NCBI GenBank assembly: GCA_046262295.1 | Contig: JBHENC010000002.1 | Span: forward strand, 450,571-514,570 | DNA from: JBHENC01 sp046262295 | GTDB taxonomy: Bacteria > Acidobacteriota > Blastocatellia > Pyrinomonadales > Pyrinomonadaceae | Direction: 5' to 3' | DNA: 64,000 nucleotides | Shown: in pieces, positions 16,061 through 24,551 of the stretch | Layout: each line of letters starts with the position of its first letter | Position numbering within the stretch: the first letter of the stretch is position 1 | Position numbers and translations under genes: made by a program | Notes under the pieces: generated by a model | What the model saw: the letters and a program-made list of their open reading frames with translations, nothing else | What the model was told of the DNA's origin: nothing | The model's database searches: none

Positions 16061-16828
16061 TTATGAAGCGGCGGCGCTTTGGACTGACGGCGCAGCGATA
16101 TTTGTGTCGCCGGAATCCGAATTCGCGGCGGCTTCGTCGGCGTCTATGATGCGTGCGACGGCGCGGCGCAAATCGGCTGCGACGCGCCGCACGCCGCGCG
16201 AGGCGTCAACGGTGCGGAAGCCGTATTCGCCGCCCATGCGGTCAAACTCCGCGAGCATACGTTGCTGGTAAGCGATGAAGCTATCGTAGAAATCTTCGCC
16301 GAGGTTCATATCCATCCCGGACTCCCAGTAATCAAAACCGCGCCCGGACGAAAGCACGCGCGGCACGAGTTCTTCGGCAGAGCGTATGCGCAGATAAAAG
16401 ACTGCGTCGGGAACGAGCGCGATGCCATAGATGGCGCGCATCCATGCCGGGTCAGCGCCGCGCACAATAGCACGCGCTATCGCCGAATAAATGTAGCGAT
16501 CCGTCAGTACGATAAAGCCCGCGCGCAAGGCGGGCAGCATCTGGTTTTGTAAGCGATCCGCAAAGTCCGTCGCGTAGAAAAGTTGCATCGTGAGGCGGCC
16601 TAAGGTGTGTCCCTGCTTGGCTTCTTTGATGCCGCGTCCGGCGAGTTCGGAGCGCGTCATGCCGGTATCAAGGACGGCATGACCGCGCGATTCGAGCCAC
16701 GCGCGCAGCAGCGCGGTCTGCGTCGAACGCCCGACGCCGTCCGTGCCTTCGATGACGATCAGCTTGCCGCTGTATTGCTCTAGCTCCACGCCGGGCAGCG
16801 GCGTGCCGTAAAAGCTTATCTGTTTCAT
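16061..16828 (-). CDS. Thymidylate-kinase-like protein with altered P-loop
   Basis: 255 residues. Kinase core: LIVIEGTDGVGRSTQ, DRYIYSA, then a LID region (SSGRGFDYWESGMDM). The Walker A lysine is replaced by Arg (GVGRST instead of GxGKST), which usually cripples phosphate binding. The start overlaps the stop of the upstream paralogue (ATGA at 16825-16828), so the two are translationally coupled. The C-terminal tail (about 235-255) is Ala/Ser-rich. Together they may form a heteromeric kinase in which this copy is regulatory, but that is inference. It is unlike canonical Tmk in length and LID sequence, so the nucleotide substrate is uncertain. Confidence 0.8.
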   Translation of the reverse strand: MKQISFYGTPLPGVELEQYSGKLIVIEGTDGVGRSTQTALLRAWLESRGHAVLDTGMTRSELAGRGIKEAKQGHTLGRLTMQLFYATDFADRLQNQMLPALRAGFIVLTDRYIYSAIARAIVRGADPAWMRAIYGIALVPDAVFYLRIRSAEELVPRVLSSGRGFDYWESGMDMNLGEDFYDSFIAYQQRMLAEFDRMGGEYGFRTVDASRGVRRVAADLRRAVARIIDADEAAANSDSGDTNIAAPSVQSAAAS

Positions 16829-17559
16829 TGCGCCTCCGCCGCTTTTCCGTTGGCCGTCTTTTCGTTTAAGTGACTCATCACGATGGCGCGCATTTCGCGC
16901 TGCTGCTTTTCAATCGAGCGCTTCGCGTCAATCGTCGTCAACCCGAATTCCCCAACCATGCGATCATACTCTTCCAGTATTCCGCCCTGAAAAATCTTGA
17001 AGCTCTCTTCCTCTTCGTCAGCCCATTCCATATCCATGCCCGCTTCGTAATATTTCAATTGCGGCCTGCCGGAGAGAATGCGTTCAATCGCCACATCCAG
17101 CGGCGCGCGAAAGAAAAAGGCGACGGTCGGTTTGACCGCGAAGTTATAGACTTCGCGCACCCACGCGCGGTCGCAGCCGCGTGTCACGTCGCGCGCGAAA
17201 GCCGTGTAGATATAGCGATCCGCGAGCACGATAGCGCCTGCTTTGAGCGGCGGAATAATGTCGCGTTCGGTGCGATCTGCGAAGTCTGTGGCGTGCAGCA
17301 GAGAAAAGGTGGCGGGCGTGAACAGTTTGCGTTTCTTGGCGCGGCGCGTCGTTTCTTTCACCAGCGGCGAAGAGTTCCATTCGGAGAAGAAGACCGGATA
17401 GCCTTCCGCTTTCAGCCACTGATAAAGCAGAAGCAACTGCGTTGATTTGCCGCTTCCGTCCGTGCCTTCGACCACAAACAGCTTGCCCGGAAAACTGTGA
17501 TGTCCGTAGGTAATCATAGCGTTCAAATATACCAGACTCGTTTTACAGACACGTAACAT
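16825..17559 (-). CDS. Thymidylate-kinase-like protein
   Basis: Up to 244 residues; the start at 17517 (MITYGHHSFPGKLFVVEG) gives 230 and better matches the family. Intact Walker A GTDGSGKST, DRYIYTAFARD (DRY/H motif) and a LID-like segment GRPQLKYYEAGMDM. It should phosphorylate dTMP or a related monophosphate. The gene directly precedes its degenerate paralogue with an ATGA overlap. The two proteins share the same motif order and an unusual YYEAGMDM/YWESGMDM block, so they arose by tandem duplication. Confidence 0.82.
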   Translation of the reverse strand: MLRVCKTSLVYLNAMITYGHHSFPGKLFVVEGTDGSGKSTQLLLLYQWLKAEGYPVFFSEWNSSPLVKETTRRAKKRKLFTPATFSLLHATDFADRTERDIIPPLKAGAIVLADRYIYTAFARDVTRGCDRAWVREVYNFAVKPTVAFFFRAPLDVAIERILSGRPQLKYYEAGMDMEWADEEEESFKIFQGGILEEYDRMVGEFGLTTIDAKRSIEKQQREMRAIVMSHLNEKTANGKAAEAQ

Positions 17560-17709
17560 TCCTGTAAAGCGAGGGCGTTTATTGATTTACAATGAAGCAC
17601 GTTTGCCGCTCCGTTATGAACAGGCGCGCGGTTTGTGCTAAAAGCTTACTGCGCAAACGTGAGATGATTGGGCACGAGGGCGAACAACGAATTTCAAGGA
17701 GAGTGTAGC

Positions 17710-18219
17710 ATGAAGGTTCGAAATATGATGACCGCCGACGTGAAAACCTGCGGCGTCGAAGACGATCTGGCGCGGGCGGCGACGATCATGTGGGAACGCG
17801 ACTGCGGTTCGGTTCCGGTTGTGGATGCGACCGGAAAAATCGTCGGGATGCTGACGGATAGAGATATCTGTATGGCGGTGGCATTCAAAGCTCGTGCGGC
17901 CTCCGCGATAAAGGCCGGTGAAATAATTTCGGGCGACGTTTATGCGTGCCACGCGGACGACAACGCGAAGGCCGCGCTCGATCTCATGCAACGCTACAAG
18001 CTGCGGCGGCTTCCCGTGATCGGCGACGGCGGCGTGCTGCAAGGCATTTTGTCAATCAACGATGTGATTCTTCATTCAAAGCGCGGCGACGACAAAAAGG
18101 CCAAACACGTTTCGCATAAAGACGTGATGGAAACGCTCAAAGCTCTCAGCGAACACCGCGCGCCCGCGAGCGATCAAGCGCAGGCGGACGAAACAAACTT
18201 AGAGGCGACCAATCTTTAA
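17710..18219 (+). CDS. CBS-pair domain protein
   Basis: 169 residues: two CBS motifs in tandem (about 1-60, with MTADVKTCGVEDDLARAA and VGMLTDRDIC; about 70-125, with RRLPVIGDGGVLQGILSINDV). Such stand-alone CBS pairs bind adenine nucleotides and act as energy sensors. A strong AAGGAG lies 7 bases before the ATG at 17710. A Lys/Glu-rich tail follows. It is divergent from the thymidylate-kinase pair, with about 150 bases of shared upstream region. Confidence 0.85.
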   Translation: MKVRNMMTADVKTCGVEDDLARAATIMWERDCGSVPVVDATGKIVGMLTDRDICMAVAFKARAASAIKAGEIISGDVYACHADDNAKAALDLMQRYKLRRLPVIGDGGVLQGILSINDVILHSKRGDDKKAKHVSHKDVMETLKALSEHRAPASDQAQADETNLEATNL

Positions 18220-18276
18220 CGAATCAATCGAAAGAATTTCTAGCGCGCTTAAACGTCGCTCCGGCATCGAACTGAA

Positions 18277-18774
18277 ATGAAAACGCTTCTTTTACTGCGC
18301 CATGCGAAATCGAGTTGGGCTGATGCGGATCAGGCGGATTTCGACCGCCCGCTCAACGAGCGCGGCCAAAAGGCTGCGCCGCTCATCGGGCGTTTTATGC
18401 GCAAGCAGAAACTACACCCGGACTTGATTCTATCGTCTCCGGCGGAACGCGCCCGCCAAACCGCCGCGCTGGTCATCAAAGCGGCGAGTCTGGATTCTGT
18501 CGAACTACGCTACGACGCGCGCATCTATGAAGCGAGTGCCGCCCGCCTGCTCGAAATCATCGCGCAGATCGAAGAGCGCGCCAGCGAAGTCCTGCTCGTC
18601 GGCCACAACACCGGCATGGAAGATTTCGTGCGGCAACTCACCGGCGAATCCCGCCGGATGCCCACAGCGGCGCTCGCCCACATCACCCTCGACATAGAGA
18701 AATGGAGCAAAGCGCGCGAAGGAACCGGCACGCTCGATTGGCTCGTCAAACCGAAAAAACTATCGGACGGCTAA
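18277..18774 (+). CDS. sixA: Phosphohistidine phosphatase SixA
   Basis: 165 residues, branch 1 histidine phosphatase. The RHG-type motif LLRHAKS (Arg8, His9) and second histidine VLLVGHNTG (His110) are intact, with LNERGQKAA and SSPAERARQTA in between. SixA dephosphorylates phosphohistidine on HPt or PTS proteins. The last 70 or so bases of the gene (from 18704) are repeated in direct orientation at 19437-19515, on the far side of a toxin-antitoxin module. Confidence 0.9.
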   Translation: MKTLLLLRHAKSSWADADQADFDRPLNERGQKAAPLIGRFMRKQKLHPDLILSSPAERARQTAALVIKAASLDSVELRYDARIYEASAARLLEIIAQIEERASEVLLVGHNTGMEDFVRQLTGESRRMPTAALAHITLDIEKWSKAREGTGTLDWLVKPKKLSDG

Positions 18775-18782
18775 GCAATCAA
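18704..18782 (+). repeat. sixA 3'-end direct repeat, copy A
   Basis: 79 bases covering the last codons, stop and first bases after sixA; matches 19437-19515 with about 6 mismatches and no gap. Confidence 0.9.
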
Positions 18783-18869
18783 TTGGCAACGCGAAGGAAA
18801 GAGCATGAAGGGAATATAATTGAACGGGCGGTGCGAATGCTCTGTTATGCGCGGCAGGATTTTGAAATT

Positions 18870-19202
18870 TTAATTTAACCCTAACCAGCCACGCAAAGAG
18901 GCTTCCAGACTATTAGAATCCGTGTCGGACAATCTTCCGATAGCTTTCATAACCAAACCCTGTTGCACCGTATAGAGTCCGCGTTTGGCCGCAGACGGCA
19001 CATTCAACCCGGCGGCGTTCCAATCCGCCAACACAAACTCACCCGCCATAAGAAATGATACTTTGCTGGTGACCGGCACGATAATAACATCCTGCGAAAC
19101 ATGAGAATCATTTACGACAATGGCGGGACGGACTTTCGCGCCTGACAGATTCGAGAAGGGATAACGCACCAGAATTACCTCATTTTTCGAGTAATTCGGC
19201 AT
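18870..19202 (-). CDS. MazF/PemK-family endoribonuclease toxin
   Basis: 110 residues from the ATG at 19202 (MPNYSKNEVILVRYPFSNLSGAK...). Conserved MazF signatures: YPFSN...KVRPAIVV, IIVPVTSK and a GL..SAA segment followed by hydrophobic C-terminal strands. MazF toxins cut mRNA at short sequences and are neutralised by a co-expressed antitoxin. The start overlaps the antitoxin gene by 23 bases, and GAGGA precedes it. An upstream in-frame start at 19256 would extend into the antitoxin sequence and is unlikely. The pair sits between the two sixA 3'-end repeats. Confidence 0.86.
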   Translation of the reverse strand: MPNYSKNEVILVRYPFSNLSGAKVRPAIVVNDSHVSQDVIIVPVTSKVSFLMAGEFVLADWNAAGLNVPSAAKRGLYTVQQGLVMKAIGRLSDTDSNSLEASLRGWLGLN

Positions 19203-19386
19203 AGACATCATCCTCTGAATTATCCCAAACCGAATCCAAAGAACTTTCGCTGGCATTCAACCAGAAGCCCGTTTCATCAACCAGCGGAGTAACCAGCACT
19301 TCCGTTCCTTCTGGAATCTCCACCTTTTCCAGCAACTCTATTTTCCCTTCACGCACGATTGCGCGGATATTATTTAGCATCTTCAT
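19180..19386 (-). CDS. Antitoxin of the MazF module
   Basis: 68 residues. The N-terminal half (IRAIVREGKIELLEKVEIPEGTEVLVTPL) is a short beta-rich segment of the AbrB/DUF104-like antitoxin type; the acidic C-terminal half (SSLDSVWDNSEDDVYAELLEK) is the likely toxin-wrapping tail. A second in-frame ATG at 19380 sits six bases after GAGGT and may be the true start. Such pairs usually repress their own promoter. Confidence 0.8.
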   Translation of the reverse strand: MKMLNNIRAIVREGKIELLEKVEIPEGTEVLVTPLVDETGFWLNASESSLDSVWDNSEDDVYAELLEK

Positions 19387-19436
19387 ACCTCATATATCAG
19401 AATATCGCAGGTTGATTTGTCAGCAAAGAAGCAAGC

Positions 19437-19515
19437 GGAGCAAAGCGCGCGAAGAAAGCGGCACGCTCGATTGGCTCGTCAAACCGAAAAAACTACCGGA
19501 AGGCTAAACATTCAA
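19437..19515 (+). pseudogene. sixA 3'-end fragment, direct repeat copy B
   Basis: 79 bases matching the 3' end of sixA (18704-18782) at about 92 percent identity, including the stop codon. It encodes the same C-terminus (TLDWLVKPKKL) but no upstream sixA sequence. It lies just beyond the promoter side of the MazF antitoxin, so the toxin-antitoxin module is bracketed by the two copies. Confidence 0.9.
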
Positions 19516-19612
19516 GGCTTGCGAACGGCGTGCTAATAATCAAGCGGCTGACAAGAGAGCCTTTCACTCCAGATAGCTTTTGATCTTGAGCTTCTTTTTA
19601 CGCGATGAACCA

Positions 19613-20002
19613 TTACGAATACGCACGTAAATTCAAATCCGCTATGAAACGATAGTCTCGCTGATTCTTCGAGATGAGTGGCGCATCAAAGACAAGGGCT
19701 GTCGAGGCGATTAAAGCATCCGCAATTAGCAGACCGTGACTTAAACGATATTGTCGTAATAATTCAACCGCCGTATCGGAGATCGGTTCGATTAGTTTGA
19801 GAATCTGAAATCGCCGTAGAAACTTCTCAACCTCCTGCAACTCTGTCTTATTCCGGCATCCGACGAAAAGCTCCATCTGCGTAACGACGCTCGTCGCCAT
19901 TGAAGAATTTTGTTCTATCTCTTGCAAGCAGGCGACGGCTTCACTTACGCCGCGACCGGCATCAATCAAAATATCCGTATCAATGATGGTAAAATCAGCC
20001 AC
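19613..20002 (-). CDS. VapC-like PIN-domain ribonuclease toxin
   Basis: 129 residues. PIN active-site acids are visible: IIDTDILID (Asp8/Asp10), QMELFVG (Glu) , LLIADALIAST (Asp) and the C-terminal NQRDYRFI segment. VapC toxins cleave tRNA or rRNA loops. The GTG start is one base after the stop of the upstream gene, indicating translational coupling with its antitoxin. Confidence 0.87.
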   Translation of the reverse strand: MADFTIIDTDILIDAGRGVSEAVACLQEIEQNSSMATSVVTQMELFVGCRNKTELQEVEKFLRRFQILKLIEPISDTAVELLRQYRLSHGLLIADALIASTALVFDAPLISKNQRDYRFIADLNLRAYS

Positions 20003-20003
20003 T

Positions 20004-20240
20004 TTACTTTACCCATTCGCGTTCACGCAGCCCGCGAACCCACGCGCTGCTATCCTGCAAATCTTCCCGGTCTCGCCACATACCGATAAAACTATCCTGA
20101 GCCGGATTGGATATTTCCGCTGTTTCTTCCTGCTGCGCGCGATTATAGCGAGCACGTAGAAACACGATGAAGTCCGCCACCTGCCGCTGGCCTTCGGGCG
20201 GCAACGAATTCAATTCGCGCAAAATCTCCTCGTCTGTCAT
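20004..20240 (-). CDS. DUF2281/VapB-like antitoxin
   Basis: 78 residues from ATG 20240, which is preceded by a strong GGAGG. The N-terminus (EEILRELNSLPPEGQRQVADFIVFLRARY) is the DUF2281 signature found in small antitoxins paired with PIN toxins; the C-terminal half (FIGMWRDREDLQDSSAWVRGLREREW) is the likely toxin-binding segment. An upstream in-frame start (20264) lacks a ribosome-binding site. Confidence 0.85.
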   Translation of the reverse strand: MTDEEILRELNSLPPEGQRQVADFIVFLRARYNRAQQEETAEISNPAQDSFIGMWRDREDLQDSSAWVRGLREREWVK

Positions 20241-20326
20241 AACTCCTCCACAAACATTTCCCATCTATAAAAATGTTAACTCCGACGCCCGCGCCCAAGC
20301 ATCTTACTTACATTAGCGGAGATTTC

Positions 20327-21046
20327 TTAGAAGTCACGCTGTTGTGGGTTAGCTGTAGCATCTTGTTCAGTCCCAGGGTTGGTTTCATACGTTTTTAGAT
20401 AAGGAGGCTGTATCGCTATGTATCTTGTTGATTCGACCATGTAGGCATTGTGAACTTTTTTATGTTTGTCGACGATAACGATCTTATCTGACCGCTTAAA
20501 TTTAATTGTTGATAAGAACTCAGACACTTCATCGCCAATATACAATTTACTAAACCAATAATAGGCACTTTCTGAAGCAACAACGTAGTTGGAATCACCG
20601 TAAAATGTTATTGCGTCTTCTTCTTTGACAGACAACAATCGCGCGCAATCATTTAGCCCATCACCAACATAGTTTCTATTGCCATTAATATCATTGACGG
20701 GCAGGACATCTCCCATATTAATTCCTACTCTGATCCCTTTATATAATTCCCTCATCCCAGAGGATATGTAGAGTAAGTGATTCCGCAATGAAAGACCTAA
20801 AAATATTCCATACCCGCATACAGTAGGGTTCAAGATTATATATACGCCGTCACCTGTTGGAATAAACCCTAATAAAACGTCCTCGCGCTTTAGGAACTTA
20901 AGCGCAGACCAAAAGGCGAGGGATTTCGAGATGCATTCATTTATAGCTTCAACAGTGAACAATTGATATTCATTTGGAAGCGATGAGTATCCCACAACAT
21001 CAATCAATATGATGTCCGTAGTAAATTTGATTGTTGGCTTTTCCAT
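20327..21046 (-). CDS. Class III nucleotide cyclase-like protein (orphan, AT-rich)
   Basis: 239 residues. Cyclase-like signatures: IILIDVVGYSSL (metal Asp16), PTGDGVYIIL (second metal Asp66), IRVGINMGDV and YVGDGLNDCARLLS (Asn132 and Arg136 at the transition-state positions). The catalytic set therefore seems intact. There is no transmembrane helix or sensor domain; the C-terminal 50 residues are Asn/Gln/Thr-rich. The product could be cAMP, cGMP or a pyrimidine cyclic nucleotide. Base composition is clearly more AT-rich than the neighbours, and it follows two toxin-antitoxin modules, suggesting horizontal transfer. Pycsar defence cyclases look similar, but no effector gene is adjacent. Confidence 0.68.
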   Translation of the reverse strand: MEKPTIKFTTDIILIDVVGYSSLPNEYQLFTVEAINECISKSLAFWSALKFLKREDVLLGFIPTGDGVYIILNPTVCGYGIFLGLSLRNHLLYISSGMRELYKGIRVGINMGDVLPVNDINGNRNYVGDGLNDCARLLSVKEEDAITFYGDSNYVVASESAYYWFSKLYIGDEVSEFLSTIKFKRSDKIVIVDKHKKVHNAYMVESTRYIAIQPPYLKTYETNPGTEQDATANPQQRDF

Positions 21047-21158
21047 CTTAACTACTCGTTAGAAGATAGACACCGAACGCGAGATAGCTGACAAACCATA
21101 AACTCAAGGCGCATATTCCCATGCTCGTCTTCGCCTTTGCAAGTACCTTGCACGCGCT

Positions 21159-22049
21159 TTATGCGTCCGCATTTCCTTTTGCGGAATCCTCATGTTCAAG
21201 TTGCTCTTTTGCTTTCAGTAATTCCTGACGGTGAGCTTCGCTGACGACGGGGTAGGCGGATTTGAGGGATTTGAGTTTGGCGGCGATGATGCCCGCGACG
21301 GCGACGCGGGTGAACCATTTGTGGTCGGCGGGGATGATGTGCCAGGGGGCGTCCTGTGTGCTGGTGTGGGAGAGCAGGTCTTCGTAGGCCGCCATGTAAT
21401 CGTCCCAGCGGGCGCGTTCTTTAACGTCGCCGAGGGCGAATTTCCAATTCTTTTCGGGCGTGTCAATGCGCGCGAGGAAGCGGCGGCGTTGCTCTTTCTT
21501 CGAGACGTGCAGGAAAAATTTGATGACGTGTGTACCGTTGCGCGTAAGATGTTGCTCGAAGTTGTTGATGTCTTCAAAGCGTTGTTTCCAGATGCGCTTG
21601 TCTACCGCTTCGGGCGGAAGGCGTTGCGCGGCGAGCAGTTCGGGATGAACGCGGACGACGAGTGTTTCTTCGTAGTACGAGCGGTTGAAGATGCCTATGC
21701 GCCCGCGCTCCGGCAGGGCTTTCGCGGCGCGCCATAGATAATCGTGCGCGAGTTCTTCCGCCGACGGCTGCTTGAAGGAATAGACCTGACAGCCCTGCGG
21801 GTTGATGCCCGACATGACGTGCTTGATCGCGCTGTCTTTGCCCGCCGCATCCATCGCCTGAAAAACTACGAGCAGCGCATGAGCGCCTTCGGCATAGAGA
21901 ACGTCCTGATATTCGGCGAGCCTTGCGACATCTTCGCGCAGTTTTACGCGCGCGTCTTCCTTGCCCTTAAACTTTCCCGTGAATGCCGGATCGTGGTCTT
22001 TGAGTTTGAGCCGTTTGTCGGGCGGCGCGATGAATTGTTCGTGATTCAT
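21159..22049 (-). CDS. ppk2: Polyphosphate kinase 2 (class I PPK2)
   Basis: 296 residues from ATG 22049 (AGGA upstream). Walker A MDAAGKDS (67-73), the following GINPQGCQVYSFKQPS segment, Walker B-like GRIGIFNRSYYEE and the lid RRRFLARIDTPEKNWKF are those of one-domain PPK2 enzymes, which use polyphosphate to phosphorylate NDPs (or NMPs). Longer reading-frame extension upstream to 22352 has no family similarity and is Arg-rich noise. It is divergent from the PLP enzyme gene, with about 185 bases between. Confidence 0.93.
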   Translation of the reverse strand: MNHEQFIAPPDKRLKLKDHDPAFTGKFKGKEDARVKLREDVARLAEYQDVLYAEGAHALLVVFQAMDAAGKDSAIKHVMSGINPQGCQVYSFKQPSAEELAHDYLWRAAKALPERGRIGIFNRSYYEETLVVRVHPELLAAQRLPPEAVDKRIWKQRFEDINNFEQHLTRNGTHVIKFFLHVSKKEQRRRFLARIDTPEKNWKFALGDVKERARWDDYMAAYEDLLSHTSTQDAPWHIIPADHKWFTRVAVAGIIAAKLKSLKSAYPVVSEAHRQELLKAKEQLEHEDSAKGNADA

Positions 22050-22234
22050 AATGTCCTTTAGAAGTGTTCGGATTTTCTCTCTTGGTTGAAGCGGATAAAC
22101 GGCGCTTAAGTATACGACGAGAATTATGCGCGCGGGCGACTTTCTCACTACCCGCCTTCTGCGTAATCTGCTAATCTTACACGCATCTAGATCAGCCACA
22201 ATCCACGCGGGAATTACGGAAAACTCCAAAGCCG

Positions 22235-23437
22235 ATGCCTTTCGACGAACAAGATAAAAAAACCAAGTCGCTTGCGACCATTGCCGTACACGGCGGCGCG
22301 CTACCGGAGATAGACGCTTTTCGCGCAGTCGTCGCGCCCGTCTATCATTCAACCATTTACGATTTCGAGAGCTTCGCCGAGATGCGCCGCTACGCGATGG
22401 GCGAACTGCCCGACAGCTATTTCTATTCGCGTTACGCCAATCCGACCGTCGCCGAAACCGAGCGTAAGATTGCCCAACTCGAAGGCGCGGAGAGTTGCAT
22501 CGTCACATCGAGCGGCTCTGCGGCAATCTTCGCCGCGCTCGGCGCGTTGTGCGAAACGGGCGACGAAATCATCGCTTGCGAAACGATCTATGGCGGCACG
22601 ATTCGCATCATCACAGACTTGCTTGGACGCTTCGGCGTGACGGCGCGCTTTATTTCCATCGAAGACATTGCGCGTCTGCCCGAACTTGCCAGCGAACGAA
22701 CGCGCGTCTTCTGGTTCGAGACGCCGACCAATCCCGTCAACCGGATTATTGATCTCAATGTCGCGGTCAAAGCCGCGCGCGAAGCGAAATTATTTTCCAT
22801 CGTTGATAACACATTTGCGACGCCCGTTCTGCAATGCCCGCTCGCGCACGGCGTGGACGCGGTCGTTCACAGCGGCACAAAATATTTCGGCGGCCACTCG
22901 GACGTGACAGCGGGCGCGGTCGTGGGCAATTCAGATTTCATTACGCGCGTGCGCCGTCTGGCGATGCTGACGGGCGCAAACCTCGATCCCGGCGCGGCTT
23001 ATTTGCTGGCGCGCGGGATGAAAACGCTGGAGTTGCGCGTGCGCGCCGCCTGCCGCAACGCACAGGCGTTGGCGGAAGCTTTACGCGGGCACAAGAAAAT
23101 CGCGCGCGTCTATTATCCGGGACTCGAAGAGAACCCGGATTACGATCTGGCGCAACGGCAGATGTGCGGCTTCGGCGGCATCGTCGCGGCGGATTTGGCG
23201 GGCGGCGAAGCGGAGATCGAGCGATTCTTCGACGGCCTGCGCCTTATCCGCAGCGCGACGAGCTTGGGCGGTGTCGAGACCATTGCGAGCTACCCGTTCT
23301 TTTCGTCGCATCACGGTTTCTCCGCCGCGCAACTTCAGGCCGCAGGCGTCTCCGCTTCAACCGTGCGCTTCGCCGTCGGCATCGAAGCGGCGGATGATCT
23401 TATCAATGACGTAATACGTGCGCTCGAAGAAGTTTAG
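22235..23437 (+). CDS. Cystathionine gamma-synthase / methionine gamma-lyase family PLP enzyme
   Basis: 400 residues, the Cys/Met metabolism PLP family. PLP lysine in HSGTKYFGGHSD (Lys216), PLP-phosphate contacts SSGSAA (92-97) and ETPTNPVNR, and YSRYANPT near the N-terminus. Function within the family (gamma-synthase, gamma-lyase, O-acylhomoserine sulfhydrylase) cannot be decided by eye. It is transcribed away from PPK2 and followed 18 bases later by the CDF exporter gene. Confidence 0.9.
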   Translation: MPFDEQDKKTKSLATIAVHGGALPEIDAFRAVVAPVYHSTIYDFESFAEMRRYAMGELPDSYFYSRYANPTVAETERKIAQLEGAESCIVTSSGSAAIFAALGALCETGDEIIACETIYGGTIRIITDLLGRFGVTARFISIEDIARLPELASERTRVFWFETPTNPVNRIIDLNVAVKAAREAKLFSIVDNTFATPVLQCPLAHGVDAVVHSGTKYFGGHSDVTAGAVVGNSDFITRVRRLAMLTGANLDPGAAYLLARGMKTLELRVRAACRNAQALAEALRGHKKIARVYYPGLEENPDYDLAQRQMCGFGGIVAADLAGGEAEIERFFDGLRLIRSATSLGGVETIASYPFFSSHHGFSAAQLQAAGVSASTVRFAVGIEAADDLINDVIRALEEV

Positions 23438-23455
23438 AAGCCGCAGGTAGCACGG

Positions 23456-24442
23456 GTGCAAGAAATGGAAGCGGTAGCGAGTCGGCAACACCATTCCCAT
23501 CTGCATGGCGGCGCGCACGCGCATCACACGCACGGGCGCGCGTCGCGTAATCGCCGCCGCTTGAGCGCGGTGCTGGCGCTGACCGCCGTTTACATGATCG
23601 TGGAGGCGTTGGGCGGTTGGTGGACGGGATCGCTCGCGTTGCTCGCGGACGCGGGGCATATGCTGGCGGATGTGGCGGCGCTCGCGCTCGCGCTTTTGGC
23701 CGTGTGGTTCGGGGCGCGTCCCGCCACGCCGCAGAAGACCTTTGGCTACTACCGTCTGGAAATCCTCGCCGCGCTCATAAACGGCGTCGCGCTCGTCGTC
23801 ATCTCGCTCTTTATCTTCTACGAAGCTTACGCGCGTTGGGCTGCGCCGCCTGAAATCAATAGCGGCTTGATGACGCTCGTTGCCGTTGGCGGACTCATCA
23901 TCAATGTCGCGTGCGCGTGGCTGCTGCACGCGGATCACGAAGAAGACTTAAATATGCACGGCGCGTGGCTGCATATCATGGGCGACGTGCTCGGCTCCGT
24001 CGGCGCGATCATCGCGGGCGTGTTGATGAGCGTTTACGGCTGGTACGCCGCAGACCCCGCTTTCAGCGTCGTCATCAGTTTGCTCATCGTGTGGAGTTCG
24101 TGGAATCTGATACGCGAGTCAACCAATATTTTGCTCGAAGGCACGCCCGCACACATCAATCTCGCGGCGGTTGAAGACGCGATTCTCCAAACCGAAGGCG
24201 TCACAGACGTTCACGATCTGCACGTCTGGACGATCACTTCCGGGCGCGAAGCCTTGAGCGCGCACGTTATTCTCGCCGAAACGATTTCGCAGCCGGAACT
24301 ACTGAAAGAGTTGCGCGCCAAACTACACGAACGCTTCGGCGTTGACCACCTGACGATTCAAATGGAAACATCCGACTTCGAGGATGAAACCGTTCACTTC
24401 TGCCACGCGGGTACGGCTTGCTTTCGCTCGGCACGGGACTGA
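23456..24442 (+). CDS. CDF-family zinc/cobalt/cadmium exporter (CzcD/ZitB-like)
   Basis: 328 residues. His-rich N-terminus (HHSHLHGGAHAHHTHG), six transmembrane helices, metal-site residues in LADAGHMLAD (helix II) and HIMGDVLGSVG (helix V), and a cytoplasmic C-terminal domain (VTDVHDLHVWTITSG...). CDF proteins exchange protons for Zn2+ or Cd2+ to lower cytoplasmic metal. The start is GTG 23456 or ATG 23465; both are near the previous stop. A metallothionein gene lies 2.3 kb downstream, consistent with a metal-handling neighbourhood. Confidence 0.92.
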   Translation: MQEMEAVASRQHHSHLHGGAHAHHTHGRASRNRRRLSAVLALTAVYMIVEALGGWWTGSLALLADAGHMLADVAALALALLAVWFGARPATPQKTFGYYRLEILAALINGVALVVISLFIFYEAYARWAAPPEINSGLMTLVAVGGLIINVACAWLLHADHEEDLNMHGAWLHIMGDVLGSVGAIIAGVLMSVYGWYAADPAFSVVISLLIVWSSWNLIRESTNILLEGTPAHINLAAVEDAILQTEGVTDVHDLHVWTITSGREALSAHVILAETISQPELLKELRAKLHERFGVDHLTIQMETSDFEDETVHFCHAGTACFRSARD

Positions 24443-24551
24443 AAGCGAGATGCTTGACAACATGGAACGCGCGTTGATTCGCTTCGGAGCGTGAAGCATG
24501 GCGCTTTCAAGTTAAAAGTTTAAGCAAGATGATTCGCAGTCTCATTGATTC

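Noticed and set aside
20327..21158. Complete Pycsar anti-phage system
   Set aside because: Cyclase-like gene is present but there is no adjacent TIR or transmembrane effector; the flanking genes are VapB and PPK2.
22050..22352. Arg-rich 101-residue N-terminal extension of PPK2
   Set aside because: No family similarity, reads through the divergent promoter and the start of the PLP enzyme gene; ATG 22049 has a ribosome-binding site.
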